Source of the DNA: DASXYG01 sp036502625
Lineage (GTDB): Bacteria > Actinomycetota > Actinomycetes > Streptosporangiales > Streptosporangiaceae
Reading direction: 5' to 3'
DNA: 60,271 nucleotides
Assembly: GCA_036502625.1 (NCBI GenBank)
Contig: DASXYG010000054.1
Location: forward strand, 1 to 60,271
Shown: in pieces, positions 41,629 to 50,128 of the stretch
Layout: each line of letters opens with the position of its first letter
How positions within the stretch are numbered: the first letter of the stretch is position 1
The notes under the pieces: generated by a model
Database searches by the model: none
What the model was told of the DNA's origin: nothing
The model's input: the letters and a program-made list of their open reading frames with translations, nothing else
Position numbers and translations under genes: made by a program

Positions 41629-42375
41629 TTATTGGGCGCCGGTCATTATGGAGACGACCTCGGGCATGGTTGTGGTCTTGGGGGTGACCACGGCTGCTCT
41701 GTGGCCCAGGCGTTGGATGTGGATTCGGTCGGCTACCTGGAAGACCTGGGGCATGTTGTGGCTGATCAGGACGATCGGGAGGCCCTTGTCTCGGATTCTT
41801 TTTATTAGGTCAAGGACTTGGGTGGACTCTCGGACGCCTAGGGCCGCGGTCGGCTCGTCCATGATCAAGACGCGGGAGCCCCAGGCGGCGGCGCGGGCTA
41901 CGGCTACCGCCTGGCGTTGGCCGCCGGAGAGGTTCTCCACCGGCTCGGCTATGGACTGGATGGCGACGCCCAGGTCGTCCAGGTGGCGGCGGGCCTCCGT
42001 GCGCATGGCCGGGACGTCCAGGCGGCGGAGGAGCGCGCCGGACACACCGCGCCTGCGGCGTTCGCGGCCGAGGAACAGGTTGGACGCCACGTCGAGCGCG
42101 GGCGCCACCGCGAGGTCCTGGTAGACGGTCTCGATGCCGAGGCGCCGCGCGTCCAGCGGGGTGTGCAGGCGTACGGCGGACCCGTCCACGGCGATCTCCC
42201 CGGAGTCCGGCACCAGCGCCCCGGACAGCGCCTTGATCAGCGACGTCTTGCCCGCGCCGTTGTCGCCCACCACGGCCAGCACCTCGCCGTCGCGCAGCTC
42301 GAAGTCGCAGCCGTCCAGGGCGGTCACGTGGCCGTACCGCTTGACCAGCCCGGACGCGGACAGTACGGGCGTCAT
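41629..42375 (-). CDS. Sugar ABC transporter ATP-binding protein (FrcA-like)
   Basis: 248 residues, single ABC domain as in FrcA, rather than the double domain of RbsA. Walker A VVGDNGAGKTSLIKALSG near 37, signature ENLSGGQRQAVAVARA, Walker B VLIMDEPTAALG, H-loop LISHNMPQVFQVADRI. The ATPALG-type D-loop and HIQRLGHRAAV end are typical of carbohydrate importers of this class. ATG overlaps the permease stop (ATGA). Confidence 0.93.
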   Translation of the reverse strand: MTPVLSASGLVKRYGHVTALDGCDFELRDGEVLAVVGDNGAGKTSLIKALSGALVPDSGEIAVDGSAVRLHTPLDARRLGIETVYQDLAVAPALDVASNLFLGRERRRRGVSGALLRRLDVPAMRTEARRHLDDLGVAIQSIAEPVENLSGGQRQAVAVARAAAWGSRVLIMDEPTAALGVRESTQVLDLIKRIRDKGLPIVLISHNMPQVFQVADRIHIQRLGHRAAVVTPKTTTMPEVVSIMTGAQ

Positions 42376-43370
42376 GCGCGGGACCTCCTCCGCGTGAGCT
42401 GGTCCACCGCGACCGCCGCGATCACCAGGACGCCGGTGGCGAGGTCCTGGTAGAGGGCGTCGATGCCGGCCTGGGTGAGGCCGCTGCGCAGCACGCCCAC
42501 GATGAGCGTGCCGATCAGCGTGCCGACCACGCCGCCGCGCCCGCCGAACAGGCTCGTGCCGCCGATCACCACGGCGGTGATGCTGTCCAGGTTGGCGTTC
42601 TGGTACGCGTTGGCGTCGGCGTTCGGGATGCGGCCCAGCGCCTGCCACGCCGCGACGCCGTACAGGATGCCCGCGATCAGGTAGACGGACAGCATGACGC
42701 GGCGGGTCTTGATGCCGGTCAGCCGCGCGGCCTCCCGGTTGTCGCCGATGGAGTAGACGTGCCGCCCCCACGCGGTCTGCGTGAGCGCGTACCAGAACGC
42801 GCCGTAGACCAGCAGGAGCAGGATCGACCCGTACGTGAACCCCTGCGCGCCGATGCTGGTGTCCAGCCACATGAGCAGGTCGGACGTGACGGCGTAGCTG
42901 CGCGACTCGGAGAACAGCCGGGTCGCCGCGGTGATCACGGTGAGCATGCCGAGCGTGACGATGAACGGCGGCAGCCGGATCCACGTCACCAGCGTGCCGT
43001 TCAGCGCGCCCACCGCGGCGCACGCCACGACGGCCAGCACGAGCGCGAGCAGCGGCGACCCGCTCATCGCCAGCTTCCCGGCGATGATCGTGCCCATCAC
43101 GGCGATCGAGCCGTTGGACAGGTCGATCCCCGCGGTCAGGATGATCAGCGTCTGGCCGAGCGCCAGCGTGCCGATCACCACCGCCTGCTCCAGGATGAGC
43201 GACAGGTTCTCGGTGGTCAGGAACGTGTCGGTGGTGACCGAGAAGATCACCACGGCGAGCACGAGCGCGATCAGCGGCCCGATCGTGGGCGTACGGAACG
43301 CGCGCGCCAGCAGCCGCATCCCGGCCCCGGCGCGCGCCTCGGCCTCGGGCGCCTTGACGGTGGGCGTCAT
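42372..43370 (-). CDS. Sugar ABC transporter permease (FrcC/RbsC-like)
   Basis: 332 residues, about ten helices, BPD_transp_2 family. Diagnostic loop LTAGIDLSNGSIAVMGTI and C-terminal YQNANLDSITAVVIGGTS, then SLFGGRGGVVGTLIG. The IGDNREAARLTGI segment is the ATPase-contact loop. Stop and start overlap the ATPase gene; the binding-protein gene ends seven bases upstream. Imports a pentose or hexose (fructose in the named relatives). Confidence 0.94.
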   Translation of the reverse strand: MTPTVKAPEAEARAGAGMRLLARAFRTPTIGPLIALVLAVVIFSVTTDTFLTTENLSLILEQAVVIGTLALGQTLIILTAGIDLSNGSIAVMGTIIAGKLAMSGSPLLALVLAVVACAAVGALNGTLVTWIRLPPFIVTLGMLTVITAATRLFSESRSYAVTSDLLMWLDTSIGAQGFTYGSILLLLVYGAFWYALTQTAWGRHVYSIGDNREAARLTGIKTRRVMLSVYLIAGILYGVAAWQALGRIPNADANAYQNANLDSITAVVIGGTSLFGGRGGVVGTLIGTLIVGVLRSGLTQAGIDALYQDLATGVLVIAAVAVDQLTRRRSRA

Positions 43371-43377
43371 CGGCCGA

Positions 43378-44382
43378 TCAGCCCCAGCAGTTCTTCAGGC
43401 CCCACGCCGTGTCCTTCGACGGCAGGCCCTTCTCCGGCTTGTCGGTGATGAGCTGCGCCCCGGTGTCGATGAACCCGGACGGCTTCTTCTTGGTCTTCGC
43501 GTACGTGTCGACGGCCGCCACGCCCATCTCGGCCATCTTCTTCGGGAACTGCATGACGGTGGCGCCGACCTGACCGGACTTCACCGCCTGTACGCCCGCG
43601 CAGCTCCCGTCGATCGAGCCGACGGTGACGCCCTTCGTGCCCGCCGCCTTGATCGCCGCGGCGGCGCCGCGCGCGGCCGGCTCGTTGATCGTGTAGACGG
43701 CGTTGATGTCCGGGTGCGCCTGGAGCAGGTTCTCCATGCCCTGCTGGCCCTTGTCCTGCGCGCCGTTGGTGATCGCCCTGCCGACGATCTCGGGGCTGGA
43801 GTTCGTGATGCCGAACCCGGCGAGGAACCCGTCGTGGCGGTTGTCGTCGACCGTGGCGCCCGGTGTGCCGTCCAGCATGGCGACGCGCGCGGGCGCGCTC
43901 CCCATGTGCGCCTTCACCCAGGCGCCCTGGAGCCGGCCCGCCGCGGTGTTGTCGGTCGCGTACGTCGCGTCGACCGCGGACGCCGGGCTGGTCGCGGTGT
44001 CGAGCGCGATCACGAGGATGCCCTTCTGGCGCGCCTTCTTGATCACGCCGAGCACGCCCGTGGAGTTGCTCGGCGTGATCAGGATGCCCTTCACACCCTT
44101 GGCGATCAGGTTCTCCACGGCCGTGACCTGGCCCTCGTTGTCGCCGTCGAACTTCCCGGCCAGCGCGATGAGCTGCGCGCCCTTCGCCTTCGCGGCGGCC
44201 GTCGCCGACTCGCGGAGCTTCACGAAGTACGGGTTGGTCTCCGTCTTCGTGACCAGGCCGATCTTGAGCTGGCCCGCGCCTGAGCCGGCTCCGGAGCCGC
44301 AGGCGACCAGCGATCCGGCGAGGACGGCGGCGGCCGCGCAGATTCCGGTGATTCGGGGGATGGGGATGAGGTGCTGAGTCAT
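43378..44382 (-). CDS. Sugar-binding lipoprotein (FrcB-like)
   Basis: 334 residues, periplasmic-binding-protein family 4 (ribose/fructose class). Lipobox LVAC with Cys28 after a hydrophobic signal. Mature protein: IGLVTKTETNPYFVKLRESA, KGVKGILITPSNSTGVLGVI, VIALDTATSPASAVDATYAT, AVYTINEPAARGAAAAI and GSIDGSCAGVQAV, which line the two-lobe sugar pocket. First gene of the importer, with GGGAGG before its ATG and twin LacI-type operators just upstream. Confidence 0.94.
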   Translation of the reverse strand: MTQHLIPIPRITGICAAAAVLAGSLVACGSGAGSGAGQLKIGLVTKTETNPYFVKLRESATAAAKAKGAQLIALAGKFDGDNEGQVTAVENLIAKGVKGILITPSNSTGVLGVIKKARQKGILVIALDTATSPASAVDATYATDNTAAGRLQGAWVKAHMGSAPARVAMLDGTPGATVDDNRHDGFLAGFGITNSSPEIVGRAITNGAQDKGQQGMENLLQAHPDINAVYTINEPAARGAAAAIKAAGTKGVTVGSIDGSCAGVQAVKSGQVGATVMQFPKKMAEMGVAAVDTYAKTKKKPSGFIDTGAQLITDKPEKGLPSKDTAWGLKNCWG

Positions 44383-44408
44383 CGTGACCTCCCGGGGGAA
44401 TTGCCCTT

Positions 44409-44437
44409 AATGTGAACCTGGGCAAGCGCTTGCGCAA
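44409..44437 (-). promoter_or_regulatory. Promoter of the sugar ABC operon
   Basis: On the minus strand TTGCGC (44432-44437) is followed by a 17-base spacer and CACATT (44409-44414). The -35 box lies inside the LacI-type operators. A mirror copy of CACATT (44449-44454) faces the lacI gene, so the divergent region is roughly symmetric. Confidence 0.45.
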
Positions 44438-44445
44438 GCGTTTGC
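44422..44445. promoter_or_regulatory. Tandem LacI-type operators
   Basis: GCAAGCGCTTGC (44422-44433) is a perfect 12-bp palindrome with the CG centre typical of LacI/PurR sites. It abuts GCAAGCGTTTGC (44434-44445), the same site with one mismatched pair. They lie between the divergent sugar importer and lacI genes and cover the importer -35 box, so the regulator should repress the importer and probably itself. Confidence 0.85.
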
Positions 44446-44481
44446 GCGCACATTCGCGGCGCGACCGGTTCAGGGGGTCCG

Positions 44482-45489
44482 ATGGCCACGATGGCGGACG
44501 TCGCACGCCGCGCCGGCGTCTCGGTCTCGACGGTGTCGCACGTGGTCAACGGCACGCGGTTCGTCAGCGACGCCGCCCGCCGCCAGGTGACCGACGCGAT
44601 CCGCGACACCGGCTACACTCCGAACACCATCGCCCGTTCGCTGGTCACCGCCAGCACGCAGTCGCTGGGCCTGGCGATCTCGGCGATCTCGAACTTCTAC
44701 TTCACCGACCTCGTCTCGGCCATCGAGTCCAGCGCCCGCGCCGCCGGCTACACCCTGCTGCTCGCCGACACCCACGACGACCCGGAGGAGGAGCTGCGGG
44801 TGGTGCGCGCGCTGCACCAGCGGCGCGTGGACGGCGTGCTGCTCGCCCCCGCGACCGGCCCGCGCGGCGCCGGCCTGCGCTACCTCACCGGCCTGAACGT
44901 TCCGGCCGTGCTGGTCGACCGCTGCGCGTCGCCGCGGTTCGACCAGGTCGGCACCGAGAACGTGGCCCCAATGGCGCATCTCGTACGGCATCTGGCCGAA
45001 CGCGGCCACCGCCGCATCGCGCTGATCTCCGGCCTGGCGAAGCTGAGCACCACCGCCGAGCGCGTCCGCGGCTACCGCGAGGGCCTGCGCGCGGCCGGCC
45101 TGCCGTACGAACCGGGCCTGGTGGCCGACGGCGGCTCGCACGCCGACCGCGCCGCGCCCGCGGTGGACCGGCTGCTCGGCCGTACGGACCCGCCGACCGC
45201 GCTGGTGGTCGGCAACAACCACATGACCATCGGGGCGATGCGCGCGCTGCGCCGCCGCGGTGTGCGCGTGCCGGACGACCTGGCCGTCGCGTCGTTCGAC
45301 GACTTCGAGTGGGCGGACACCTTCGCGCCCCGGCTGACCACCATCGCCCAGCCCATCCACGCCATCGGCGCCGAGGCCGTCGGCCTGCTGCTCGCCCGCC
45401 TGGCCGACCCGGCGCGCCGGCCCCGTACGATCCGGCTCCCCGCGACCTTCATGCACCGCGACTCCTGCGGCTGCGGTCCCGGCACCTGA
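44482..45489 (+). CDS. LacI-family transcriptional regulator
   Basis: 335 residues. N-terminal HTH MADVARRAGVSVSTVSHVVN at 4-23 with hinge helix TPNTIARSLVT, followed by a sugar-binding-protein-like sensor domain (SLGLAISAISNFYFTDLV, VDGVLLAPATG, RRIALISGL, TALVVGNNHMTIGAM, LAVASFDDFEWADTF). It ends in a Cys-rich tail, MHRDSCGCGPGT, as in several LacI members. Divergent from the sugar importer and bounded by twin operators, so it is the local repressor and the imported sugar or its phosphate is the likely inducer. Confidence 0.95.
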   Translation: MATMADVARRAGVSVSTVSHVVNGTRFVSDAARRQVTDAIRDTGYTPNTIARSLVTASTQSLGLAISAISNFYFTDLVSAIESSARAAGYTLLLADTHDDPEEELRVVRALHQRRVDGVLLAPATGPRGAGLRYLTGLNVPAVLVDRCASPRFDQVGTENVAPMAHLVRHLAERGHRRIALISGLAKLSTTAERVRGYREGLRAAGLPYEPGLVADGGSHADRAAPAVDRLLGRTDPPTALVVGNNHMTIGAMRALRRRGVRVPDDLAVASFDDFEWADTFAPRLTTIAQPIHAIGAEAVGLLLARLADPARRPRTIRLPATFMHRDSCGCGPGT

Positions 45490-45563
45490 CGGCCGGCGTC
45501 CGCCACGACGACCCGGTCATGGGGGACACTCGTGCCGTACCCCCCGACGGACGGAGGCCCGAG

Positions 45564-46952
45564 ATGACGCCGGAACTCGACGAGCTCGAACGGGGACGAC
45601 GGGAGGCCGCGGCCCGCGGCGTCGTCGACGACCTGATCGAGCAGGGCGTCACCGGTGTGGCGGTGACCTGGGTGGACAACAGCGGGGTCACCCGCGTCAA
45701 GACGGTCCCGGTGGCGCGGCTGCCGCACGCCGCGGCGTGGGGGATCGGGGCGTCGCCGGTGTTCGACACTTTCCTTGTCGACGACTCGATGATCAACGGC
45801 AGGTACGCCGGCGGTCCCGTCGGCGACCTGCGGCTGCATCCCGACATCGCCCGGCTCGCGGTGCTCGACGCCCAGCCGGGCTGGGCGTGGGCGCCGGCCG
45901 ACCGGTACGACACCGACGGCGTGCCGCACCCGCAGTGCCACCGCTCGCTGGCCCGCCGCCTCGCCGCCGAGATGGCCGCCGGCGGGCTGACGGCGAAGGC
46001 CGCGTTCGAGGTGGAGTGGGCGGTCTCGGCCGCCGACGGCGACGGGTTCGTCCCCGCGACGCACGGCCCCGCGTACGGCATGACCCGGCTGATCGACCTC
46101 TCCGACTACGCCGCGGACATCCTCGGCGCGCTGGCCGCCGAGGGCGTGAGCGTCGAACAGCTCCACCCGGAGTACGCCTCCGGCCAGTTCGAGGTGTCGG
46201 TGGCCGCCGAGGACCCGGTGGCCGCGGCCGACACGCTGGTGCTCGTACGCCAGACCATCCGCGCGCTCAGCGCCCGCGCCGGCCTGCGCGCCACCTTCGC
46301 GCCGAAGGTGCTGGCCGACGGCGTCGGCAACGGCTGCCACCTGCACCTCAGCATCTGGCGCGACGACCGGAACCTGATGGCGGGCGGCGACGGCAACTTC
46401 GGCCTGACCCCGGACGGCGAGGGCTTCGCGGCCGGCGTCCTCGACCGCCTGCCCGCGCTGCTGGCCATCGGCGCGCCGTCCGTGGCCAGCTACCTCCGGC
46501 TGATCCCGCAGCACTGGGCGGGCGCGTTCGCCTGCTGGGGGCTGGAGAACCGCGAGGCGGCGCTGCGGTTCGTCACCGGCGCGGCCGGGAGCGGCGACCA
46601 CGCCGCGAACCTGGAGATCAAGTGCTTCGACGGCGCCGCCAACCCGTACCTCCTGGTCGCCGGGGTGCTGGCCGCCGGACGCGCGGGCGTCGCCGAGAAG
46701 GCCGCGCTGCCCGAGCCGGTCGCGGTCGACCCGGCGAGCATCGACCCGCAGATCCGCCTGGAGCGCGGCATCGCGGCGCTGCCCGCGCGGCTCGACAGCG
46801 CGCTCGTCGCGTTCGAGCGCGACCCGGTGCTGCGCGAGGCGCTCGGCACCGTCCTGGCGGACACGGTCGCGGCCGTGCGCCGCGGCGAGATCGCGCTGTT
46901 CGCCGACGCCACGCCCGAGCAGGTCTGCGCGCGCACACGGTGGGTGTACTGA
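45564..46952 (+). CDS. Glutamine synthetase-like gamma-glutamyl ligase
   Basis: 462 residues of the GS superfamily, in the group of FluG/GlnA3/PuuA-type enzymes that join glutamate to amines or polyamines. Catalytic-domain motifs: HPEYASGQFEVS (metal Glu), LADGVGNGCHLHLSIW, IPQHWAGAFACWGLENREAA (nucleotide and Arg/Glu) and LEIKCFDGAANPYL. The adenylylation loop of true GlnA is not evident. ATG 45564 follows GGAGG six bases upstream; an ATG at 45519 would add 15 residues. It follows lacI by 74 bases, apparently by chance. A FluG-like amidohydrolase and amino acid permease at 35.7-38.4 kb could belong to the same amine-utilisation route. Confidence 0.85.
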   Translation: MTPELDELERGRREAAARGVVDDLIEQGVTGVAVTWVDNSGVTRVKTVPVARLPHAAAWGIGASPVFDTFLVDDSMINGRYAGGPVGDLRLHPDIARLAVLDAQPGWAWAPADRYDTDGVPHPQCHRSLARRLAAEMAAGGLTAKAAFEVEWAVSAADGDGFVPATHGPAYGMTRLIDLSDYAADILGALAAEGVSVEQLHPEYASGQFEVSVAAEDPVAAADTLVLVRQTIRALSARAGLRATFAPKVLADGVGNGCHLHLSIWRDDRNLMAGGDGNFGLTPDGEGFAAGVLDRLPALLAIGAPSVASYLRLIPQHWAGAFACWGLENREAALRFVTGAAGSGDHAANLEIKCFDGAANPYLLVAGVLAAGRAGVAEKAALPEPVAVDPASIDPQIRLERGIAALPARLDSALVAFERDPVLREALGTVLADTVAAVRRGEIALFADATPEQVCARTRWVY

Positions 46953-47119
46953 CCCGTTACGACGAGCCCACTTGACCCGTATATGACCGATTGTTCGCGT
47001 ACACGACAACCGACCGCCGCCGTGCGGACGCCGTACGGGAATGGGATGTGGCGGGGCCGAAATCGGACCCTCCGGTACCGCGATCCCCGGCACCGGTGGC
47101 CTCACATGTGGAGGGCAGT

Positions 47120-48754
47120 GTGGCTGGAGAAACCCGGCGGCGCCGGTGGCCGTTCGCGGTAGGCGCGGCGGCGGTGGCGCTCGCCGTAGCCGGTACGGCG
47201 CCGGTCTGGGCGTCGCCGCACGGGCCGGACCAGGCGGCCGGAACCGGCGTGCAGCCGGCCATCGCGGCGGCCTCGGCGGGAACGACGACACCGATCAAGC
47301 ACCTCGTGGTGATATTCGGGGAGAACATCTCCTTCGACCACTACTTCGGCACGTACCCCAACGCCGCGAACACCGACGGCACGACGTTCACCCCGAAGCG
47401 CGGCACCCCCCGCGTCGACGGGCTGTCGAAGAAGCTGCTCACCAAGAACCCCAACCTGTACAACCCGCGGCGCCTCGCCCCGTCCCAGGCGCTCACCTGC
47501 GACCAGGACCACAGCTACGGTCCTGAGCAGAAGGCGGTCAACGGCGGGAAGATGAACAAGTTCGTGGAGAACACGTCCACGGACACCTGCACCGGCCAGC
47601 CGATCCTGTTCGGCGAGCCGGGCCTCGCCATGGACTACTACGACGGCAACACCGTCACCGGCATGTGGAACTACGCGCAGCACTACTCCATGAGCGACAA
47701 CTCCTACGACACGGTCTTCGGGCCGTCGTCGCCCGGCGCGCTGAACCTCATCTCCGGGCAGACGCACGGCGTGCACGCGGTCGACCCGGTCACGCACAAG
47801 AAGGTCAGCGACTCCTACGCCGTGCAGTCGCCGGACGCCAACGGCGTCGGCACCGTCACCAACGACCCCGACCCGGCGTACGACGACTGCTCCGACACCA
47901 ACCACACGGCGAAGAACAACCTGGCCGCGCTCACCGGCCCGAACATCGGCGACCGCCTCAACGCCAAGCACCTGACCTGGGGCTGGTTCCAGGGCGGCTT
48001 CCGGCCGACCGGCAGCGCGAACGGCTACGCGGTCTGCGGCGCCACGCACGCGAACGTCGGCGGCAACTCCGTCGTCGACTACAGCCCGCACCACGAGCCG
48101 TTCCAGTACTACAAGTCGACGGCCAACCCCAAGCACCTCAAGCCGTCGTCCGCGTACGCCATCGGGCACACCGACCGGGCGAACCACCAGTACGACCTCA
48201 CGGACTTCGACACCGCGCTGAGCACGCGCAACATGCCCGCCGTCAGCTTCCTGAAGGCGTCGGAGTACCAGGACGGCCACGCGAGCTACTCCGACCCGCT
48301 GGACGAGCAGCGCTTCGTGGTCAGCACGATCAACAAGCTGCAGAAGTCGCCCGACTGGAAGTCCACCGCCGTCGTGCTCGCCTACGACGACTCCGACGGC
48401 TGGTACGACCACAAGGCGCCGCCGATCGTGAACGGCTCGAAGGACGCCGCGCTCGACTCGGCCAACGTGTGCGGCTACAAGCCGGTGTCCGGCGGCTACG
48501 CCGACCGCTGCGGCTACGGCCCGCGCCTGCCGCTGTTGGTGATCTCGCCGTACAGCAAGGTCGACCACGTCGACCACCGGATCACCGACCAGACGTCGGT
48601 GCTGCGGTTCGTGGAGGACAACTGGCGCACCGGGCGCATCGGCGACCACTCGTTCGACGCGCGCGCCGGAAGCCTGAACGGCCTGTTCGACTTCCGCCAC
48701 CCCAGCGCCGGACGGCTGACGCTCGACGCGAAGACCGGCGCGGTCAAGCACTGA
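47120..48754 (+). CDS. Secreted phospholipase C/phosphoesterase family protein
   Basis: 544 residues. GTG at 47120 follows GGAGGG by four bases and gives an ideal signal peptide (GETRRRRWPF then hydrophobic AVGAAAVALAVAGTA and an AxA-like WAS site); an ATG at 46991 would put 43 extra residues before it. The mature enzyme belongs to the alkaline-phosphatase-like phosphoesterase family of bacterial phospholipase C and acid phosphatase AcpA: VVIFGENISFDHYFGTYP at the metal site, YSMSDNSYDTVFGPSSPG, VLAYDDSDGWYDH and GPRLPLLVISPYSK. It probably releases phosphate or head groups outside the cell. A strong hairpin terminator follows 19 bases after the stop. Confidence 0.9.
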   Translation: MAGETRRRRWPFAVGAAAVALAVAGTAPVWASPHGPDQAAGTGVQPAIAAASAGTTTPIKHLVVIFGENISFDHYFGTYPNAANTDGTTFTPKRGTPRVDGLSKKLLTKNPNLYNPRRLAPSQALTCDQDHSYGPEQKAVNGGKMNKFVENTSTDTCTGQPILFGEPGLAMDYYDGNTVTGMWNYAQHYSMSDNSYDTVFGPSSPGALNLISGQTHGVHAVDPVTHKKVSDSYAVQSPDANGVGTVTNDPDPAYDDCSDTNHTAKNNLAALTGPNIGDRLNAKHLTWGWFQGGFRPTGSANGYAVCGATHANVGGNSVVDYSPHHEPFQYYKSTANPKHLKPSSAYAIGHTDRANHQYDLTDFDTALSTRNMPAVSFLKASEYQDGHASYSDPLDEQRFVVSTINKLQKSPDWKSTAVVLAYDDSDGWYDHKAPPIVNGSKDAALDSANVCGYKPVSGGYADRCGYGPRLPLLVISPYSKVDHVDHRITDQTSVLRFVEDNWRTGRIGDHSFDARAGSLNGLFDFRHPSAGRLTLDAKTGAVKH

Positions 48755-48773
48755 CCCCGCGCCGGCCACCCGC

Positions 48774-48813
48774 GGGCCCCGCGTCCGTACGGAACCGTAC
48801 GGGCGCGGGGCCC
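48774..48813 (+). terminator. Strong hairpin terminator after the phospholipase gene
   Basis: A 19-base arm (48774-48792, GGGCCCCGCG then TCCGTACGG) pairs with 48795-48813 across a two-base AA turn; the single non-identical pair is a U-G wobble in RNA. No U-run follows, as is usual for actinomycete hairpin terminators. It separates the phospholipase gene from the DUF3558-like triplet, whose first start codon is 11 bases later. Confidence 0.85.
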
Positions 48814-48824
48814 GTCTATGCCCC

Positions 48825-50111
48825 GTGCCCTTCTCCGTGTCCCGCCGGGCCGCCGCCATCGGCGCCGCCGCGGTCGCCGTGGCGCTGGCCGCGACGCTGG
48901 CCGTCTTACTGACGCGCGGCGGCGGCCCTGCCGAACCGCCGCTCCGGGCGCCGGCGTCCACCGCCGACACCGTGCCGGAGCTGCGCGCGCCCGCGGCGAA
49001 GGACCTGCCGAAGGGGTGCGGGGTCGGCGCGGGCACCGTCAAGAAGTACGCGCCGGGCAGCGACACCCAGCGGAGCCGTACGGACTGCCGCTGGTACTCC
49101 CTGAACGGCGGCAAGGAGCACTGCGGCTGGTGCGTGGCCTCCGGCGGCGACCGCGAGCGCGTGCTCGAGGCCACCGTGACGGTCGCGGACGGCCAGAACC
49201 CGGTCGCGGGCCAGTCGGTGGCCGGGAACGCGCTGCGGCAGCTCGGGCCGGCGAGCGCCGCGGAGATCACCGCGGGCACCCCGTCGCGCACCGTGGCCGG
49301 CCTCGGCGACGAGGCGCGCTACACCTACTCGCCGGCGGTGCGGGCCTCGGGCGGCGCCACCGAGGGCGCGTCGCTGCGGTTCCGGGCCGGCGCCGTCGTC
49401 GTGGCGGTGAGGTACCGCGGCCGCGACTTCTCCGACGACGGCCCGCAGCGGCAGGTGCCGGAGGCGGAGGCGCGGCGCGCGGTGCTGGCCGCCGCGTCCG
49501 ACGCGGCGCGCGCGCTCGGCAAGCCGGCGCGGCCGGTGTTCGCCGAGCCCGCGCCCGCCGGGCCGCCGCCGGTGCGCCGCGTGCCCCGCCCGTGCGACCT
49601 GGTCCCCGCCTCGCTGGCCGAGCGGCTGGCGCCCGGCGCCGTACGCCGCCGCGGCGCGTCGCCGGTGGCCGACCAGGTGGTGGCGGCGTACGGCCAGGCG
49701 TCCGACACCTGCGTCTGGGACTCCACGCCCACCTGCTGCCTCGGGAAGGCCACCGACCACCGGCCGGAGCGCCACCTGTCCGTCACCGTGCGGTCGTTCG
49801 CGGAGTGGCGGCGCGGCATCGCCGTACGGCTGGCCGCGCGCGACTACCTCCAGCTCCACTACGACGCCCGCGACGGGGCCGGCCACACGGGGTTCCGCGC
49901 CGTGCGCGGCCTCGGCGACCAGGCGTACGCCGACTACCGCACCGACGTGTCCGGGGACGACCAGCAGGGCGGCGACGTGGCCTTCCGCGTCCGCAACCTG
50001 GTGATCGTGGTCGCCTACACCGGCGCGCGCGACGAGCCGCTGCCGCACGACATGGCCGTCAACGCCGCCTACACCGTCGCCGCCCGCGCCCGCGCCGCCC
50101 TGCCCGCCTGA
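48825..50111 (+). CDS. Membrane-anchored double DUF3558-like protein, copy 1
   Basis: 428 residues. An N-terminal hydrophobic segment (AAAIGAAAVAVALAATLAVLL) anchors it with the rest outside the cell. Two similar domains follow: each starts with a Cys motif and ends with GLGD plus an RxGxxVVxVxY strand. Domain 1: KGCGVGAGTVKKYAPG, RTDCRWYS, VAGLGDEARYTY. Domain 2: RPCDLVPASLAERLAP, DTCVWDS, VRGLGDQAYADY, FRVRNLVIVVAYT. The pattern matches DUF3558-type actinobacterial lipoproteins, but with a membrane anchor instead of a lipobox. An additional Cys cluster (HCGWC, TCC) may form disulfides. GTG start. First of three tandem paralogues; role unknown. Confidence 0.75.
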   Translation: MPFSVSRRAAAIGAAAVAVALAATLAVLLTRGGGPAEPPLRAPASTADTVPELRAPAAKDLPKGCGVGAGTVKKYAPGSDTQRSRTDCRWYSLNGGKEHCGWCVASGGDRERVLEATVTVADGQNPVAGQSVAGNALRQLGPASAAEITAGTPSRTVAGLGDEARYTYSPAVRASGGATEGASLRFRAGAVVVAVRYRGRDFSDDGPQRQVPEAEARRAVLAAASDAARALGKPARPVFAEPAPAGPPPVRRVPRPCDLVPASLAERLAPGAVRRRGASPVADQVVAAYGQASDTCVWDSTPTCCLGKATDHRPERHLSVTVRSFAEWRRGIAVRLAARDYLQLHYDARDGAGHTGFRAVRGLGDQAYADYRTDVSGDDQQGGDVAFRVRNLVIVVAYTGARDEPLPHDMAVNAAYTVAARARAALPA

Positions 50112-50128
50112 GCCCGGAGGCCACGACC

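Noticed and set aside
46991..47119. Earlier ATG start for the phospholipase gene
   Set aside because: It would place 43 polar residues before the signal peptide. The GTG at 47120 has GGAGGG and gives a normal secretion signal.
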